DNA of 64,000 bases from the NCBI GenBank assembly GCA_963969365.1, contig OZ017751.1:620001-684000 (forward strand), given 5' to 3'. Below, piece by piece: positions 40,201-51,017 of the stretch. The stretch's first letter is position 1, and the number at the start of each line of letters is the position of its first letter. The stretch is from Asterochloris sp. CNOR1. Taxonomy: Eukaryota; Chlorophyta; Trebouxiophyceae; Trebouxiales; Trebouxiaceae. The notes below the pieces were generated by a model, which was given only the letters and a program-made list of their open reading frames with translations, did not search any database and was not told the DNA's origin. The translations under genes and the position numbers were made by a program.

Positions 40201-41464
40201 GTACCCTTCTGCCAGCCCCTGCTGTGGCTGCCGGTGACATTGCTCAAGATCCACATGAGAGCTCAAGTGCCATGCTGTCGGGAACAAGCAGCTGCCAGAG
40301 ACAGTGCAGGTCTTGTGGCCTGCCACCCTGAGCATATGGACGTGTCAAGTCGCGAAACAAGGGCGCCAGAACATGGGCCCGTTGCCACCAGCAGCCTGCT
40401 CACCCTGCGCTGCAGCTGCAGCTGAAGGTGGCGCTGTGGCCTGCTGCTGTGGTGGTGGTGCCGCCTGCTGTGGAGCTGCTGCTGCAAGCGCCTGCTGGGC
40501 GGCACTGGCTAGGGAGGTCAGCATCGCTCCCCAATCAGTCGGTGCTGCTGGCACAGCGCCGGCAGCTTCCCCTGCCGGCCCCTGGTGGATGGCCCCTGAT
40601 GGGATAACAAAGTCTGGGGGAGGTGGTGGCTCTTCATCGTCCATCTCAGTGTCCTCATCCTGCAAGCGTGCGTGTGTCACGAAGAAGTGCAGCCGCATAT
40701 GGCATAGCAGCCCACATCTGGCCAAGTGCCAGAAAGGTCTGAAAGAGGCTGAGGGGAGCTATGACTTGGCTGTCTTCAAGAACCACCTGTGTTTTGCCAC
40801 ATGCGGCCTCCCATTGTGCTCAGGCAGCGGTGGCTGTGCTGCATGCAGACATGCATAGCAACGTAGATCGCACCCATTATGTTTTGGCATAGGTCATCAC
40901 AAGCTATCTTTGCACTGACATTCCATCCCCAGCAGGGTCCCAGCTGGCTGGCATGAATGTGCAAGCATATCACATGGCAAGCAGAGCAGAGTGCTGCCCA
41001 GTATGCTTCAAGGGCCATACCATCAATTTGCGGTCCCTGTCCCACACAGCAAGACAAAAGCCTCTGCCCCCGCAATGCCATAACGGCACACCTGTGGTGC
41101 ACCTCCAGACCGCGCTGGCTCTGCACTGCCATCTGCAGGACCAGATCACCGCCGTCAGCATGACAACAGGAGTGAGGTGTCCCCAACAGGGTGGCAGCAT
41201 GGACTTGAGGCAATCGATGCTGGCTGGGGTGATGGTGGCGCACCCCTACGCTGCCGCTTGCGGCTGGCAGGGCTGCTGGGCCTGTCAGTACCTGCTGCTC
41301 CGCCTGGCCCCGCAGATCCAGCATTGTCCCACTGCAGGCAGGAGTGTCTTGTTGCTTAAGGCATCTGAAGCTTTCAGCACTGGTGGAGATCAGGGGCTTG
41401 CCTCTGCTTCACTCAGAGCAATGGCTCGAGCTACTTCATCTTCATCCCAGTCCTCCTCTGCCAT
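25268..41464 (-). CDS. Predicted UIM / Ufd2-type E4 core / BIRC6-type UBC (E2) fusion protein
   Basis: A 16-kb gene with about 24 exons. The first exon (41402-41464) encodes a ubiquitin-interacting motif, [15 protein letters not shown], and ends at a GC donor. Then a disordered acidic/Pro/Ala/Gln region (40402-40659, 39745-40171). Ufd2 core motifs follow in family order: [19 protein letters not shown] (35467-35717), [19 protein letters not shown] (about 34600-34890), [17 protein letters not shown] (33690-33804), [16 protein letters not shown] (33301-33425), [15 protein letters not shown] (about 31850-31960), [20 protein letters not shown] (31253-31322), [18 protein letters not shown] (30688-30880), [20 protein letters not shown] (29411-29484), and [20 protein letters not shown] (28692-28852). 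Instead of a U-box come exons typical of the BIRC6 C-terminus (28052-28277; 27047-27226 with [18 protein letters not shown]) and a UBC domain: [40 protein letters not shown] with the catalytic Cys, [38 protein letters not shown], and [18 protein letters not shown]. The stop is TGA 25268. Splice phases match at every joint from 28852 to the stop. One gene or two adjacent genes is inferred, not proven. Confidence 0.75.
26875..27060 (-). repeat. Echo copies of an exon 3' border in the E4-E2 gene
   Basis: The real exon end (about 27047-27085; GATCGCAACGACAAGATGAG then CATCATCACAG and a GTGGGG donor) is followed within the intron by two degenerate copies. One reads GTGCTTCATCACAGGTGGAG near 26950-26970, the other GAGCGCAACAGAGATATGCA then GGCTCATCACAGGTGGGAC near 26877-26910. 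Confidence 0.8.
30060..30215 (-). repeat. Echo of an E4-core exon start
   Basis: The exon start (30068-30117, [18 protein letters not shown]) is repeated in the upstream intron at about 30173-30212. On the plus strand, CTGCACTGCTGCTCATAGAA / GGCTTCCTTGGCAGC pairs with CTGCACTGCTGCTCGCAGGA / AGCCTCCTTGGCAGC. Confidence 0.8.
30865..30995 (-). repeat. Triple echo at another E4-core exon start
   Basis: Three minus-strand copies of the same exon beginning are seen, reading [11 protein letters not shown] (true exon), [12 protein letters not shown] and ECAASLSKP, spaced about 50 bp. Only the first continues into conserved Ufd2 sequence. Confidence 0.75.
34385..34575 (+). repeat. Two-copy intronic repeat in the E4-E2 gene
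   Basis: The segments at about 34417-34465 and 34516-34563 share GGCTTTGYAGCAGCTGGCAT, then GAG-GCAGCARAAGGCTGC, with a few mismatches and a spacing of about 100 bp. It lies in an intron upstream (minus sense) of the exon containing [20 protein letters not shown]. Confidence 0.75.
35680..35960 (-). repeat. Three echoes of one E4-core exon start
   Basis: On the minus strand the exon start at about 35717 reads [20 protein letters not shown]. Two degenerate copies precede it in the intron: [20 protein letters not shown] (about 35778-35838) and [20 protein letters not shown] (about 35880-35946). Spacing is about 110 bp and each copy keeps the CTGCAG acceptor or a remnant. Confidence 0.85.
38092..38410 (-). 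repeat. Short tandem repeat and exon-end echo in the E4-E2 gene
   Basis: A 21-bp unit, GATCGACATAGCTCGTGAGT, occurs twice in tandem (about 38093-38134). Further along, CCACGAGCTCCATGAGCTCC (near 38220) resembles the exon end at about 38377-38400 (CCAGCAGCTCCATGAGCTCT), i.e. another copy of an exon 3' border placed in the following intron. Confidence 0.7.
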
Positions 41465-41587
41465 GACAACAAGCTGATCGCTGACAATCAGGGCAGTTGT
41501 CAACCAGTGCTCCTGGAATTGTAACTCCTATGCTGCTACTCTTCTTCTCGCCAGAGCGTTGACAACCTGCTCTAAGACCTTTGCTAT
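41465..41587. promoter_or_regulatory. Divergent promoter region, E4-E2 gene / Msp1
   Basis: The two start codons (41464 minus, 41588 plus) are 123 bp apart, so a shared bidirectional promoter is likely. No clear TATA box is visible. Confidence 0.5.
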
Positions 41588-44500
41588 ATGGCTAGGCAGC
41601 TCCTGTGGGATCTGAGAGATTTTCTGAAGAAGCCAAAGGCCAAGCCGAGACAAAAGAAGATGCAACCTGCTGGGACCATCATCACAGCAAGTCCTAGGCA
41701 GCACAAGGGCATGAATTCCTGGGCTGTGTTGGCATTGGAGGTAATTCACAGTGCATTGTGCGTGTCAGCTGTGCTTGATTATGGGCATTTTGCATGCACC
41801 TGCTCCACTTGCAAGGCTGTGCAGCCCAGGGGCTGTGCTTCCTCTCATTCCGCTGCGTGTCTATGCTGCAGCTTCTCCCTCATGCAGCTACGCTCCTCGT
41901 AAGTGGAAATGATTCTGCCTAGTTGTCAGCTCAATTCAGCTCTCAGCAAGCGTCTTTGCATTGTATCGTGGGGTGCTCACCCTGACTTGTTCTGCTTTGC
42001 CTTGCTTGCTTCACTGCTGAAAATGTGACCAGGCATACACCCAGATGCCTGCTGGGTTTCAACATCTAATAGTATGATAACTGCAGGTGGGCGTCTATCT
42101 GATCAAGTTCAGTGCACAGCACTTGGATCCCGACTTTTCCAAGAAGAAGCAGGTCAGGACTGGCTGGCTGTGGGGTGGCTTTTGGAACCTTTGACAGAGC
42201 CAGATACACGATCAGTTGTCTGGGTGCCTCGTGTCACTCCACTGCCTAGACCCAACACAAGCCTGCACAAGATGTTGGGTTGTGGCTGCAGGCTGGCCAG
42301 TACACCAGCGCACTATCCAGGAACCTCGGCCAGGCAATCCCACAGCTTGACGTGTACGAGGCAGTGAGTGCTGGTGCTGTGCATGTATGAGGACGCTCAT
42401 TAAGGGCTGTTTGCTGAATGCTTGGACTGTGTAGCAGCACCTGCCTGTGCAGTCCACCCCATCCTACTTGGATGTACATCAGTCCTAGCCTCTGCAACTG
42501 CACTTGCCTGCAGTGGGACATTCTCCTGGTCAAGCTGCCAACCAGCCCCAGTCCATTCTTCCCATGCCCCCTCACTCTTATTGCAGGGCTTGTGTTCCCA
42601 AGCTCTTGTCACGCCAGGCAGCATGGACACAGTGCTGGCTGACATTGGGGGCCTGGACGAGACCAAGCAGGCCGTGGTACGTGCTGCATCAGCTGTGCTT
42701 TGCTAGATCAAATTGCTTGAACAGCTAGGAGAGGGCTGCTGGTTGAGCCACCTTTGCTGCTCTGCATTGTCCACCGTCTGGGGCAGCTGATAAAGTGTTT
42801 GCACTATGTGCAGAACACCTGGGCTGGCCGTGGTGGCTCTCAAGCTGCCCTGTAAAGCTGACTGTCTCGATGCCTGCAAACATGATGCTCATTGCCTGCT
42901 TCATGGTATTGGCAGGCTCCACACCGCTCTCATTCCTGCCTAAAGGTGGACAAAGTGATGACACCTCTGCTGTATCCCGGCAAGTTTCAAGGGCCCTTGC
43001 TACGGCAAGCCAAGGGCTTGCTGCTGTACGGCCCTCCAGGCACAGGCAAGACGATGCTGGCAAAGGTGAGGCAGCTGCCTGCAGCTTCTCCACACCACAG
43101 CCTGCTGGCCAGAGCATCTCATATGACCTGCATGCACTTTCAGCGCCAGTTGCCTGCACCCTTGCCCTTGCACGTGGCGGCATTGCTGCAAATATTGATG
43201 AACTGATGACGCAAACAATTGCCGGCCCTTGTGCTGCAGCCCTGCCCTCTTTGTCCCCTCTGTGCTCTGCCTACCACTTGTGCATTGCTACAGGCGCTTG
43301 CCAAGCAGTCTGGTGCCAGGTTCCTGAACATCCTGCCCTCCCAGCTCCAGTCCAAGTGGTATGGCGACACTAACAAGACCATCAGGGCGCTGTTCTCCCT
43401 GGCTCAGAAGCTTCAGCCCTGCATCATCTTCATCGGTGAGCACAGGACCGGCAGCAGGCTCTGTTGGGTGTTTCAAGTGTCCAGACATCTTGAGGAGGGC
43501 CTGAGGCACTTCCCTGCAGCCCCTTTGACCTGCTTGAGGTCTGGCAGGCATGCTCACGATACCGCTGCAATAACAGCCGCCTTGATGTCCTGCTTTAGGC
43601 TGCAAGTGGCTGGATCATTGTTCTGTATGACCTATGGCAGAAGTGCCTGTTACAGACCTGATGCAGCATCTTTGTTTCTGAGCTTGCCAGGCAAGGGCTT
43701 TCAGTGTGTGTTTCTCAGGGCTGCTGAGGGCTGTCCCTGACTCCGCTGGCTGTCAGCCTGCAGATGAGGTCGATGCAGTGCTGGGCCACCGCAAGGGCTT
43801 TGAGCATGAGGTCACCACCTCCCTGAAGACAGAGCTGCTGCAACTTTGGGACGGCCTGGCCACTCGGGAGGATGCCAACGTGTTGCTCATGGGGGCCACC
43901 AACCGGCGAGGGGACCTCGATGCTGCTGTCATGCGCAGGTCTGCAGCCTGCATTCAAGTAACAGGGACGTGATGAATGCTTCTGCTGCTCCAGGGAGGCA
44001 GAAGCTGGACACCACTCATCTGATCTGCATGGCCTGCCTTACCTGCGCTGGGCAGCCAAGTGTTGGCAGGCCTCTGCAGAGTGCACACCAAGACCTTGGC
44101 ATGAATCTTGAGGATGTTTTGGCCGCGCTGCATCCCAAACATGCACGCAGGCTTTGGGCACGCGACCCCCATGCCCTGTGGTTGCTGCTGAGCCCCTGCA
44201 TGTCACAGGCCGGGCTAGCTCCCATGCAGCTCATGGCTGGCATCAGCATGGCGTCTGACAGAGGCTCCTTGCTGACAGAGGGACCCTGGTTGCAGATTTG
44301 TGGCGCAGTACGAGGTGGGCCTGCCCAACAAGCAGGCCCGGGAGGACATTTTGAAGGTGATCCTGGCACGGCACGGCCGGGATGTGGGAGAGGAGTGCGT
44401 CTCAGCTGAACTGCTACAGGTGGGTTATCCGTTGCCCATATAAGGAGCACACCTGTAGAGGGCCTACAGCTTCTCAGACCTGCCAGAGGTGAGGGGTGCA

Positions 44501-45539
44501 TGCCGAGACTGGCAGCAGCCTATAAGCGGCCAGCAGCATGGCGTACAGAGTGGGCGCGCTGCCTGCCAGCCCTTGCAAATGTGTAACACTCAGGTGCGCC
44601 AGCAGAGTGGTGCACAGCGTTTCAGCCGGCCTGCTGGGTATAAAGACATGCAGGTTTGTCAGCTACAGCAAGCGGCCAGAGCGCCTCGAGGGGGTGTTGG
44701 TTGTTCGCAGCCGCATCCAATGAGCATAGGTAGCGAGGAGTCATCTTTGTCAGGAATGTGCAGGCTTCCAGCTGTATGGCAGAGGGCAGCTTGTGACACG
44801 GCGGCTCTGTGCCCTGCAGAACATTGCAGGCCCTTCTGGCAAGCGCCCCTTAGAGCGCCTGGCAGAGGCAACAGAGCTCTTCTCGGGCTCTGACCTGTTC
44901 AACCTTTGCTCAGCAGCTGCCACCAATGCGACCAACAAGTTGCTACGGGAACAGTTGTGAGTAACTGCAGCTGTCTGCCTGCTTGAGAACTGCCTACGTC
45001 GATGCTGGCCCTTCACACAGGCTGCCAGCACTCTGAAGTGACCTCATGACCCATGTGATACAATCCATCTAGTTTGACGGGTGCCATTCCAATGCGGCCC
45101 ATCTTGGGACCTGCATGCAGCCCTGATGAGAGCGAACAGCGCCCTTGGGACTGCCCGCAACTCTTGGCAGTGACTCCGACTTGCGTTTAAGCCGCCCTGT
45201 GAATGCTGCAGGCAGCGGCAGCAAGTGCAAGACCTCTCCATGGACTCGGATGGTGATGAGTTCTATGCGCAAGAGGCTGTTCATGAGTCAGAGGCTGTTC
45301 TGGGGCTCAAGGACCTGCTGGAGGCCACCAAAGACATTCACCCAGTGGCTGCTGAGGCCTCGCAGCCGTTCTTCCAGTACAGCCAGCAACCGCCGCCTGC
45401 CCCTTTTGACCTCACAGAGGCAATTGCTGCTTCTATGGCAGCTAAAATGATGGCCAGTGGTGCCTCCAATGGCAGCAGTAACAATGGTGCCAAGCGAAGG
45501 GCAGCTTCAGGCTCTTCGAACTTGGATGGCATGGATTAA
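41588..45539 (+). CDS. MSP1: Msp1/ATAD1-type membrane AAA ATPase
   Basis: Msp1/ATAD1 is an outer-membrane AAA ATPase (mitochondria, peroxisomes) that extracts mislocalised tail-anchored proteins. Exons: 41588-41740 ([20 protein letters not shown] and the start of a hydrophobic stretch, [17 protein letters not shown], split by an intron and possibly the membrane anchor), 42088-42150, 42289-42363, 42587-42676 ([14 protein letters not shown]), 42946-43064 (Walker A in [16 protein letters not shown]), 43295-43435 ([20 protein letters not shown], then LQPCIIFI), 43764-43938 (Walker B end DEVDAVLG, sensor [17 protein letters not shown]), about 44296-44420, about 44821-44958 ([17 protein letters not shown]) and 45211-45539. 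Phases agree throughout. The C-terminal tail is longer than usual and Ser/Asn/Gln-rich. The ATG at 41588 is the first in frame. Confidence 0.9.
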
Positions 45540-45762
45540 ATAGGCAGATTGTAGATAATTCTATGCCTGTGTATGCTTAGGCGGCCAATGCTGTCAAGTC
45601 ACGTGTCTGACTGTGTTCAAAGCTGTCGTCGCCTGTCAAACTTGCTATGTGGCATACACCCTGCAACATTGAGAGCGGTGGGAATTGTCCCATAATATAG
45701 ATATTCTCGGAAAATAGTAAAGTGCTGCACTTGGCACTGCAGAACAAGCAGTCGCAGGCACC

Positions 45763-48700
45763 ATGTCTACTGACCCCAAATCCACGAAGTTCGACGTCAC
45801 GAACAGCAAGTATGAGCTGGTAGGTCCATCGGCTCCCTTGAGGCAAACTTGCCAAGCTTTCAAAGCATGTTCCTGAGGCATGTGCCTCGAGCACTCATTC
45901 CCGTCCGCGAGGCACTCTGGAGCAATGGCATAGACAGTTGCATGACCTGGGCAGCACACCATGTGAAGCTGGCCGTGCATTGCATACCTAGGGTGCACAG
46001 CAGTGCAAGCATGACTGCACTGGATATCAGTATCTGGGGGCTTACCAGATTGTTATCATCTGGTTACAGCATCGTACAGCAGAGCAGCCACATTAGGCGA
46101 TGCCAGGGTGCAGCAGCATGCTGCATTGGCGCCATGCACAGCAGCTCACTGACCTGCAAGCGGCTTGTCTCAGACTCCACCGCTGCACAGGGTTTAACAC
46201 TGAGCCTGTGGTGCACGGCATGTCCTGAGTATCTGATGCCAGGCAGAGGGGCACCTGATGCACCTGCATCAGAGCTGGCTGCTGTCAGCCATCCTGCCCC
46301 GGTCTCTTGTGTGCTGACGCTCACCCATTTGCCTGCCTGCAGATCAGAGACATTGGCTCCGGCAACTTTGGGGTGGCCAAGTGAGCGCTGCTCGTGCTGC
46401 TGGCTTGCTGGCATGCACTGTGACCGCGAACGGGAGTGTGCTGCCTCAGCGTCCTGGCAGGCTGCCTCAGCGGCTCGAACTTCACAACGCTGCGGTGTGC
46501 TGCAGGCTGATGAGGGACAAGCATGGCGGCGAGCTGGTTGCTGTGAAGTTCATCGAGCGCGGGGAGAAGGTGGGCGCCACCAATGCCTTGCTACAGTGGG
46601 CAGGCTCTGCATGTGGTAAAATCTTTGTTGAGGAGGGCGGTGGCCTGGGACCTGCTGGTCAAAGGGTCATGCAGGCAGATGCAGCAGTGTGAGCATCTGT
46701 GAAGCAGCATGAGCAACCACTGCAGGGCTGCAGTTGCAGGCTGTCCGTGAAAAGGGCGGCTGTGGCACACTAGCCGTTTGTATCCTGCAATCCCTGAGGA
46801 CAGCTGTGAAGCACAACGCTTGCCCAACTGGTGGTGTTGTCATGTGATGCTCAGGGTTTCCCCAAAAGCAGCATCTGCAGGTTGAGGCTGTCCCCCTCTG
46901 GCCAAAACATGTGTGTGTTCAAGGCCCTCACTCCTTTGCCTCTGGCTGTGCATGAGGGCAGTGTACAAACCTGCGTGTCAGCTCAATGTGCCACCGGTGT
47001 GAGGATGCTGCAGATGTGGCAGGACAATTCTCGCAGTGCCCTGCCTGCAGATCGACAAGAATGTTGAGAGGGAGCTCATCAATCACAGGTCCCTCCTTCA
47101 CCCAAACATCATCCGCTTCAAGGAGGTCAGGCTCGAACACCAATTCGGGCAGGTGTCACATAACGCACCACAGCACGCTGCAGCAGGCCCCGATCACCTG
47201 CCGGCTGTCTGCGTATTGTGGCAACAGCCTATAATATGCTTGCATGGCTGGGGCCTGCTGATGATCTGCATGGGAGCCCGCACACCCTGCTTGCCCTCCC
47301 GGGGAGGCACCCCGTTCCACGCCCTCAGTGGGCCTGCTCATCGGCCCATACACCCTCTCCGGCAAGGAGTGGGCAGGCGCACTGTAGCCATTAGCACTGG
47401 CAGAGGGTCTGCAACACGCAGTGACATTTCTAGCTGCCCACAGTCCCGCACAGGCACTTCCCCACTGGCAGTGGTACCCTGAGAGGCTGCGGTGTGCTGT
47501 GAGAGACGCCCGCGGGGCTGCCAGTTGTAGTGTGCCTGCCCGCAGCTCCTTAAAGAGCTTTCCGCCGGCAATGTCTGGAGGCATTTCTGTTAGGCTAGGT
47601 GTCACCCTGCTTGAGCAACCTTTCCCCACCTTCCTGCAATTCCTGGTAGCTGCCCAGCAGGGGCCCTGTGCTGCAGGTCTTCCTGACGCCCACCCACCTG
47701 GGCATCGTCATGGAGTATGCAGCAGGGGGTGAGCTGTTTGACCGGATTGTCAAGGCCGGTCGTTTCTCAGAGGACGAGGCTCGCTTCTTCTTCCAGCAGC
47801 TTATCTCGGGTGTCAGCTACTGCCACAGTGAGGTGAGCTTGCCAGATAGGGCAGCAGCAGTATCTGTGACTACTAGGGCCTGACACAAAGACGCTTGGCA
47901 AGCAGGCTGCAGTCTGCAAGACTCTCCCTCTGGTGCTGATGAAGGCATTGGCCATGCAGCCTTTTGATCACCGATTGTACCTCCAAACATGCCATGCCAT
48001 GTCTTGCCTGAGTCCCACCACACTCATCTGCTAGCAGCGCCTGCCTTGTCCATATAGGCATGGCCAGGCCTGCAACTCAGCAGACGGTGAGCTGCATTGC
48101 GCTGGCAAAAGCACATGCTGTCGCAGAGCTCAGCCATGTTGCTGTGATTGCAGGGAGTCTGCCACAGGGACCTGAAGCTGGAAAACACCCTGCTAGATGG
48201 GCGGCCAGCTCCCAGGCTGAAGATTTGCGACTTCGGATACAGCAAGGTCAGGGCCTGCTCCACTTTACTGTAGCTTGAATACATTATCTCCAACAAACTG
48301 CAGCTTCTGCCACTGGTGTCACCTGGCAGCAGGGGCTGCCTGCCCCTTTCGAGCAAGACGTCGCTGATGCCACTGGCCTCACCTGCCAGCTGTCTCGTGC
48401 TCAAGGTGCTGAACCCCAGCCTCAGCAAGCCATTGCTGACACTGGCCTCACCCAACAGCAGCTGGCTTGGTGCACAAGGTGCCACAGTCCACTGTGCTCA
48501 GACTGGATTGTTCTGCCACCTGCTTAGCATGGTATCAAAGTGTCGAACATCTCACTTCAGTCATCCACGCAGCAAGCTGAAAACACACTTGTGACCCTGC
48601 AGTCAGCTGTTTTCGACTCCCAGCCCAAGTCGACGGTGGGCACGCCTGCCTACATCGCTCCTGAGGTGCTGAGCAGGAAGCAGTACGATGGAGAGATCGC

Positions 48701-50498
48701 AGATGTGTGGTCGTGCGGTGTGACTCTGTATGTTATGCTGGTGGGCGCGTACCCCTTTGAGGACCCAGCGGACCCGCGCAACTTCAGGAAGACCATCCAG
48801 GTCAGTCCCTTGGTCGGCTCATGACAAGCTGGCTGGGATGCTCCATGTTGAGCTGGCTTGTGAGGGTGATGGGTTGGCTGCTGTGCTGGTTTTCAGGTTG
48901 TCTACCTACTGCAGCATTCTGCTGTCACTCATTGCACAGCAGCACAGACAGAAGATTCAGGCTGGTGCTAAGAGAGATCAGCTGGACTGAGCTGGCCCTG
49001 GCAGTGAGCTGGCCACTTTCAGATCGCCCCACAGGCAGCAGTATGCCCCCTATGCGTTGCTGCATGCTGGCATGCGCCAGCTAGCACAGGGCAATGCACT
49101 GCACTGCAGCATTAGCAGCTGCCAGGGACAGTCAGACACATTGCTGGTCCACGAGTCCCAGAGCATGCTGATCCACTGCCTGCTCCCCATTCCTTGGCTG
49201 CTGTGCCTGCTGTGGCTTTCTCTCAAGGCACTTTTCGGCCCTGTACCCAGCTCTGCCTGCAGCCAACTGCAAGTGTCAAACACAGGCGGGTTGACTACTC
49301 TCACACTGAACAAGTGTGCTATGCTGCCTGCATGCTGAGCTGTGGCTGCCCTGCCTGCAGCGTATCATGGGCGTCAAGTACAGCTGGCCCAGCAACCTGC
49401 ATTTGACACGGGAGTGCGTGGACATGATGAATAAGATCTTTGTGAGCAATCCCGCACAGCGCATCAACATTGCGGGCATCCAGGCGCACCCTTGGTTCAC
49501 CAAGAACCTGCCCGATGAGCTCAAGGTGTGGCGCACAGGCGATCTGCATGAACTTTGGGGGCTGTTTGGTGACGTTACAGAAAGGGCACTTGTGTACATT
49601 GCATGTTGCCAACGAAAGGGTGCCTCAGGGCCTGCACAGGCTGCATGCTTCGTGCTGGCATCAGCTCTTGCTTCAACCACATGAATTCATTTAAGGTCCC
49701 CACATCACCTTGCACATTGCTGACTCGTGTCTCTGCCACCTTCAGGACGGCGGGAAGGCAGCACAGAAGCTGATGCAGCCCAGTCCTCAGAGCGTGGATG
49801 AGCTGAAGAAGATCCTGGCGGACGCACGGAAGAAGGGGACAGCGCCAGCCAAGGGTGAGCCACAGTTCTGCCCTGGCCAGGGTGTGATGCAGCTGTTGCA
49901 GATTGCAGCATCTGGCATGATGGCAGAGCACCCTGTTGTGCTCTGCTCTGCTGTTGTGGGCTTCTGCCCAGCTTGCAGTGAGCCTGCTGTGTGATGCATT
50001 GCATTCGCCATTCAAGATACGCAGTTGCAGTGAAGAGGCTAGACCTGATGCTATGGCAGTCACCACATCGTAAGGATTGGAGCATGCTGCGTCGACAATG
50101 GCCTGCAGCATTGATCTGTTTGCCTGGGCACCACAGACTATTGCTGCGGCGCACAACGACCTCTGACCACCTCAATGCGCAGGGCTCTGTAGGTTTTGTC
50201 TCTTGGTGCCTGTGCTGCTGCGGCATAGCAGTCTGCCTTTCACACATTTGTCTGTTGTTGCCAATGCAGTGCAGCAGTCTGCTCTGCACACAAGGAACTT
50301 TTCTGGCACGACTACAGTGCACGGCAAGGCCAAGGACTCTCATGCAGGGTACAGCTACTGTCTGCCTGGAGCCCTGATTCTCAGGACTGACTCTGCTTGC
50401 CTAACTTTGCTGCAGCACATGGCAAGCCCGAGCACTTTAACGAGGAGGAGTACATGGACGGGGAGCTGTTGGAGACAGATGACCTCATGCACGACTGA
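45763..50498 (+). CDS. SNRK2: SnRK2-family serine/threonine kinase
   Basis: SnRK2 kinases act in osmotic-stress and, in land plants, ABA signalling. Ten exons: 45763-45819, 46343-46380 (Gly loop [13 protein letters not shown]), 46506-46570 ([11 protein letters not shown] with the ATP lysine), 47050-47126 ([20 protein letters not shown]), 47676-47832, 48154-48246 (catalytic loop [20 protein letters not shown]), 48603-48800 (activation loop [20 protein letters not shown]), 49361-49525 ([18 protein letters not shown]), 49746-49855 and 50416-50498. The activation-loop serines match the SnRK2/OST1 phosphorylation site. The C-terminus ([17 protein letters not shown]) is acidic like the SnRK2 regulatory domain II. 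A TATA-like ATAATATAGATATT lies about 70 bp before the ATG. The intron at 48247-48602 holds echo repeats. Full length. Confidence 0.95.
48300..48480 (+). repeat. Three degenerate repeats in an SnRK2 intron
   Basis: The sequence GCTGATGCCACTGGCCTCAC and two variants (CTTCTGCCACTGGTGTCACC, ATTGCTGACACTGGCCTCAC) recur about every 60-70 bp at about 48303, 48361 and 48430, each followed by a CAGC-containing segment. Confidence 0.65.
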
Positions 50499-51017
50499 GA
50501 CTAGCCTGCAGGCAGCGAGCGCGGAAGGGGCTTGTCCCACCCACTACTGCACGTGGCGCACATGCAAGGGGGTCCTCCAGGCCCCTCCTGCTGCGCGCCC
50601 CGCTGCCCCGGCACACACCCCACACTGATGCAGAAGAGGCCCTGCACATGTTTTTAATGAACGTAATGCCCCTGGTCCAGAGTACAGCACCCCCCGTGAC
50701 TGCCCTCCAGAGCCCTCTGCCCCCAGTCGGCTGCAAAGCCGGGCCCCATTTCATCTGTTCTCTCCTCCTAGCGTGGCCCTGAAGGCGAACCTCTTTCTCC
50801 TGACAGTAGAGCCACCTCCCTGAAGCTTTGAGCAGTCCACATGTGTGTGCTTTCATTGAATGAGGACTGACCATGAATGCAAATACACAGCACTCAGACC
50901 CCAAGGGCACAAACTTGTCAAAGGGCGCCCTTGCATCAGAGGCACGCAGTCTGTGCGCCTCAGGGGGCCAGGCTGCCTTGTGCTCATGCACACAGAGCTG
51001 CTCAAGTGACGGAGATG
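50499..51017 (+). other. Intergenic region, SnRK2 to CFIm25-like gene
   Basis: 519 bp without a supported gene. It holds the 3' UTR of SnRK2 and the leader of the following gene. A 26-bp segment at 50924-50949 (GGCGCCCTTGCATCAGAGGC then ACGCAG) is repeated exactly at 54691-54716, upstream of the methyltransferase gene. Confidence 0.6.
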
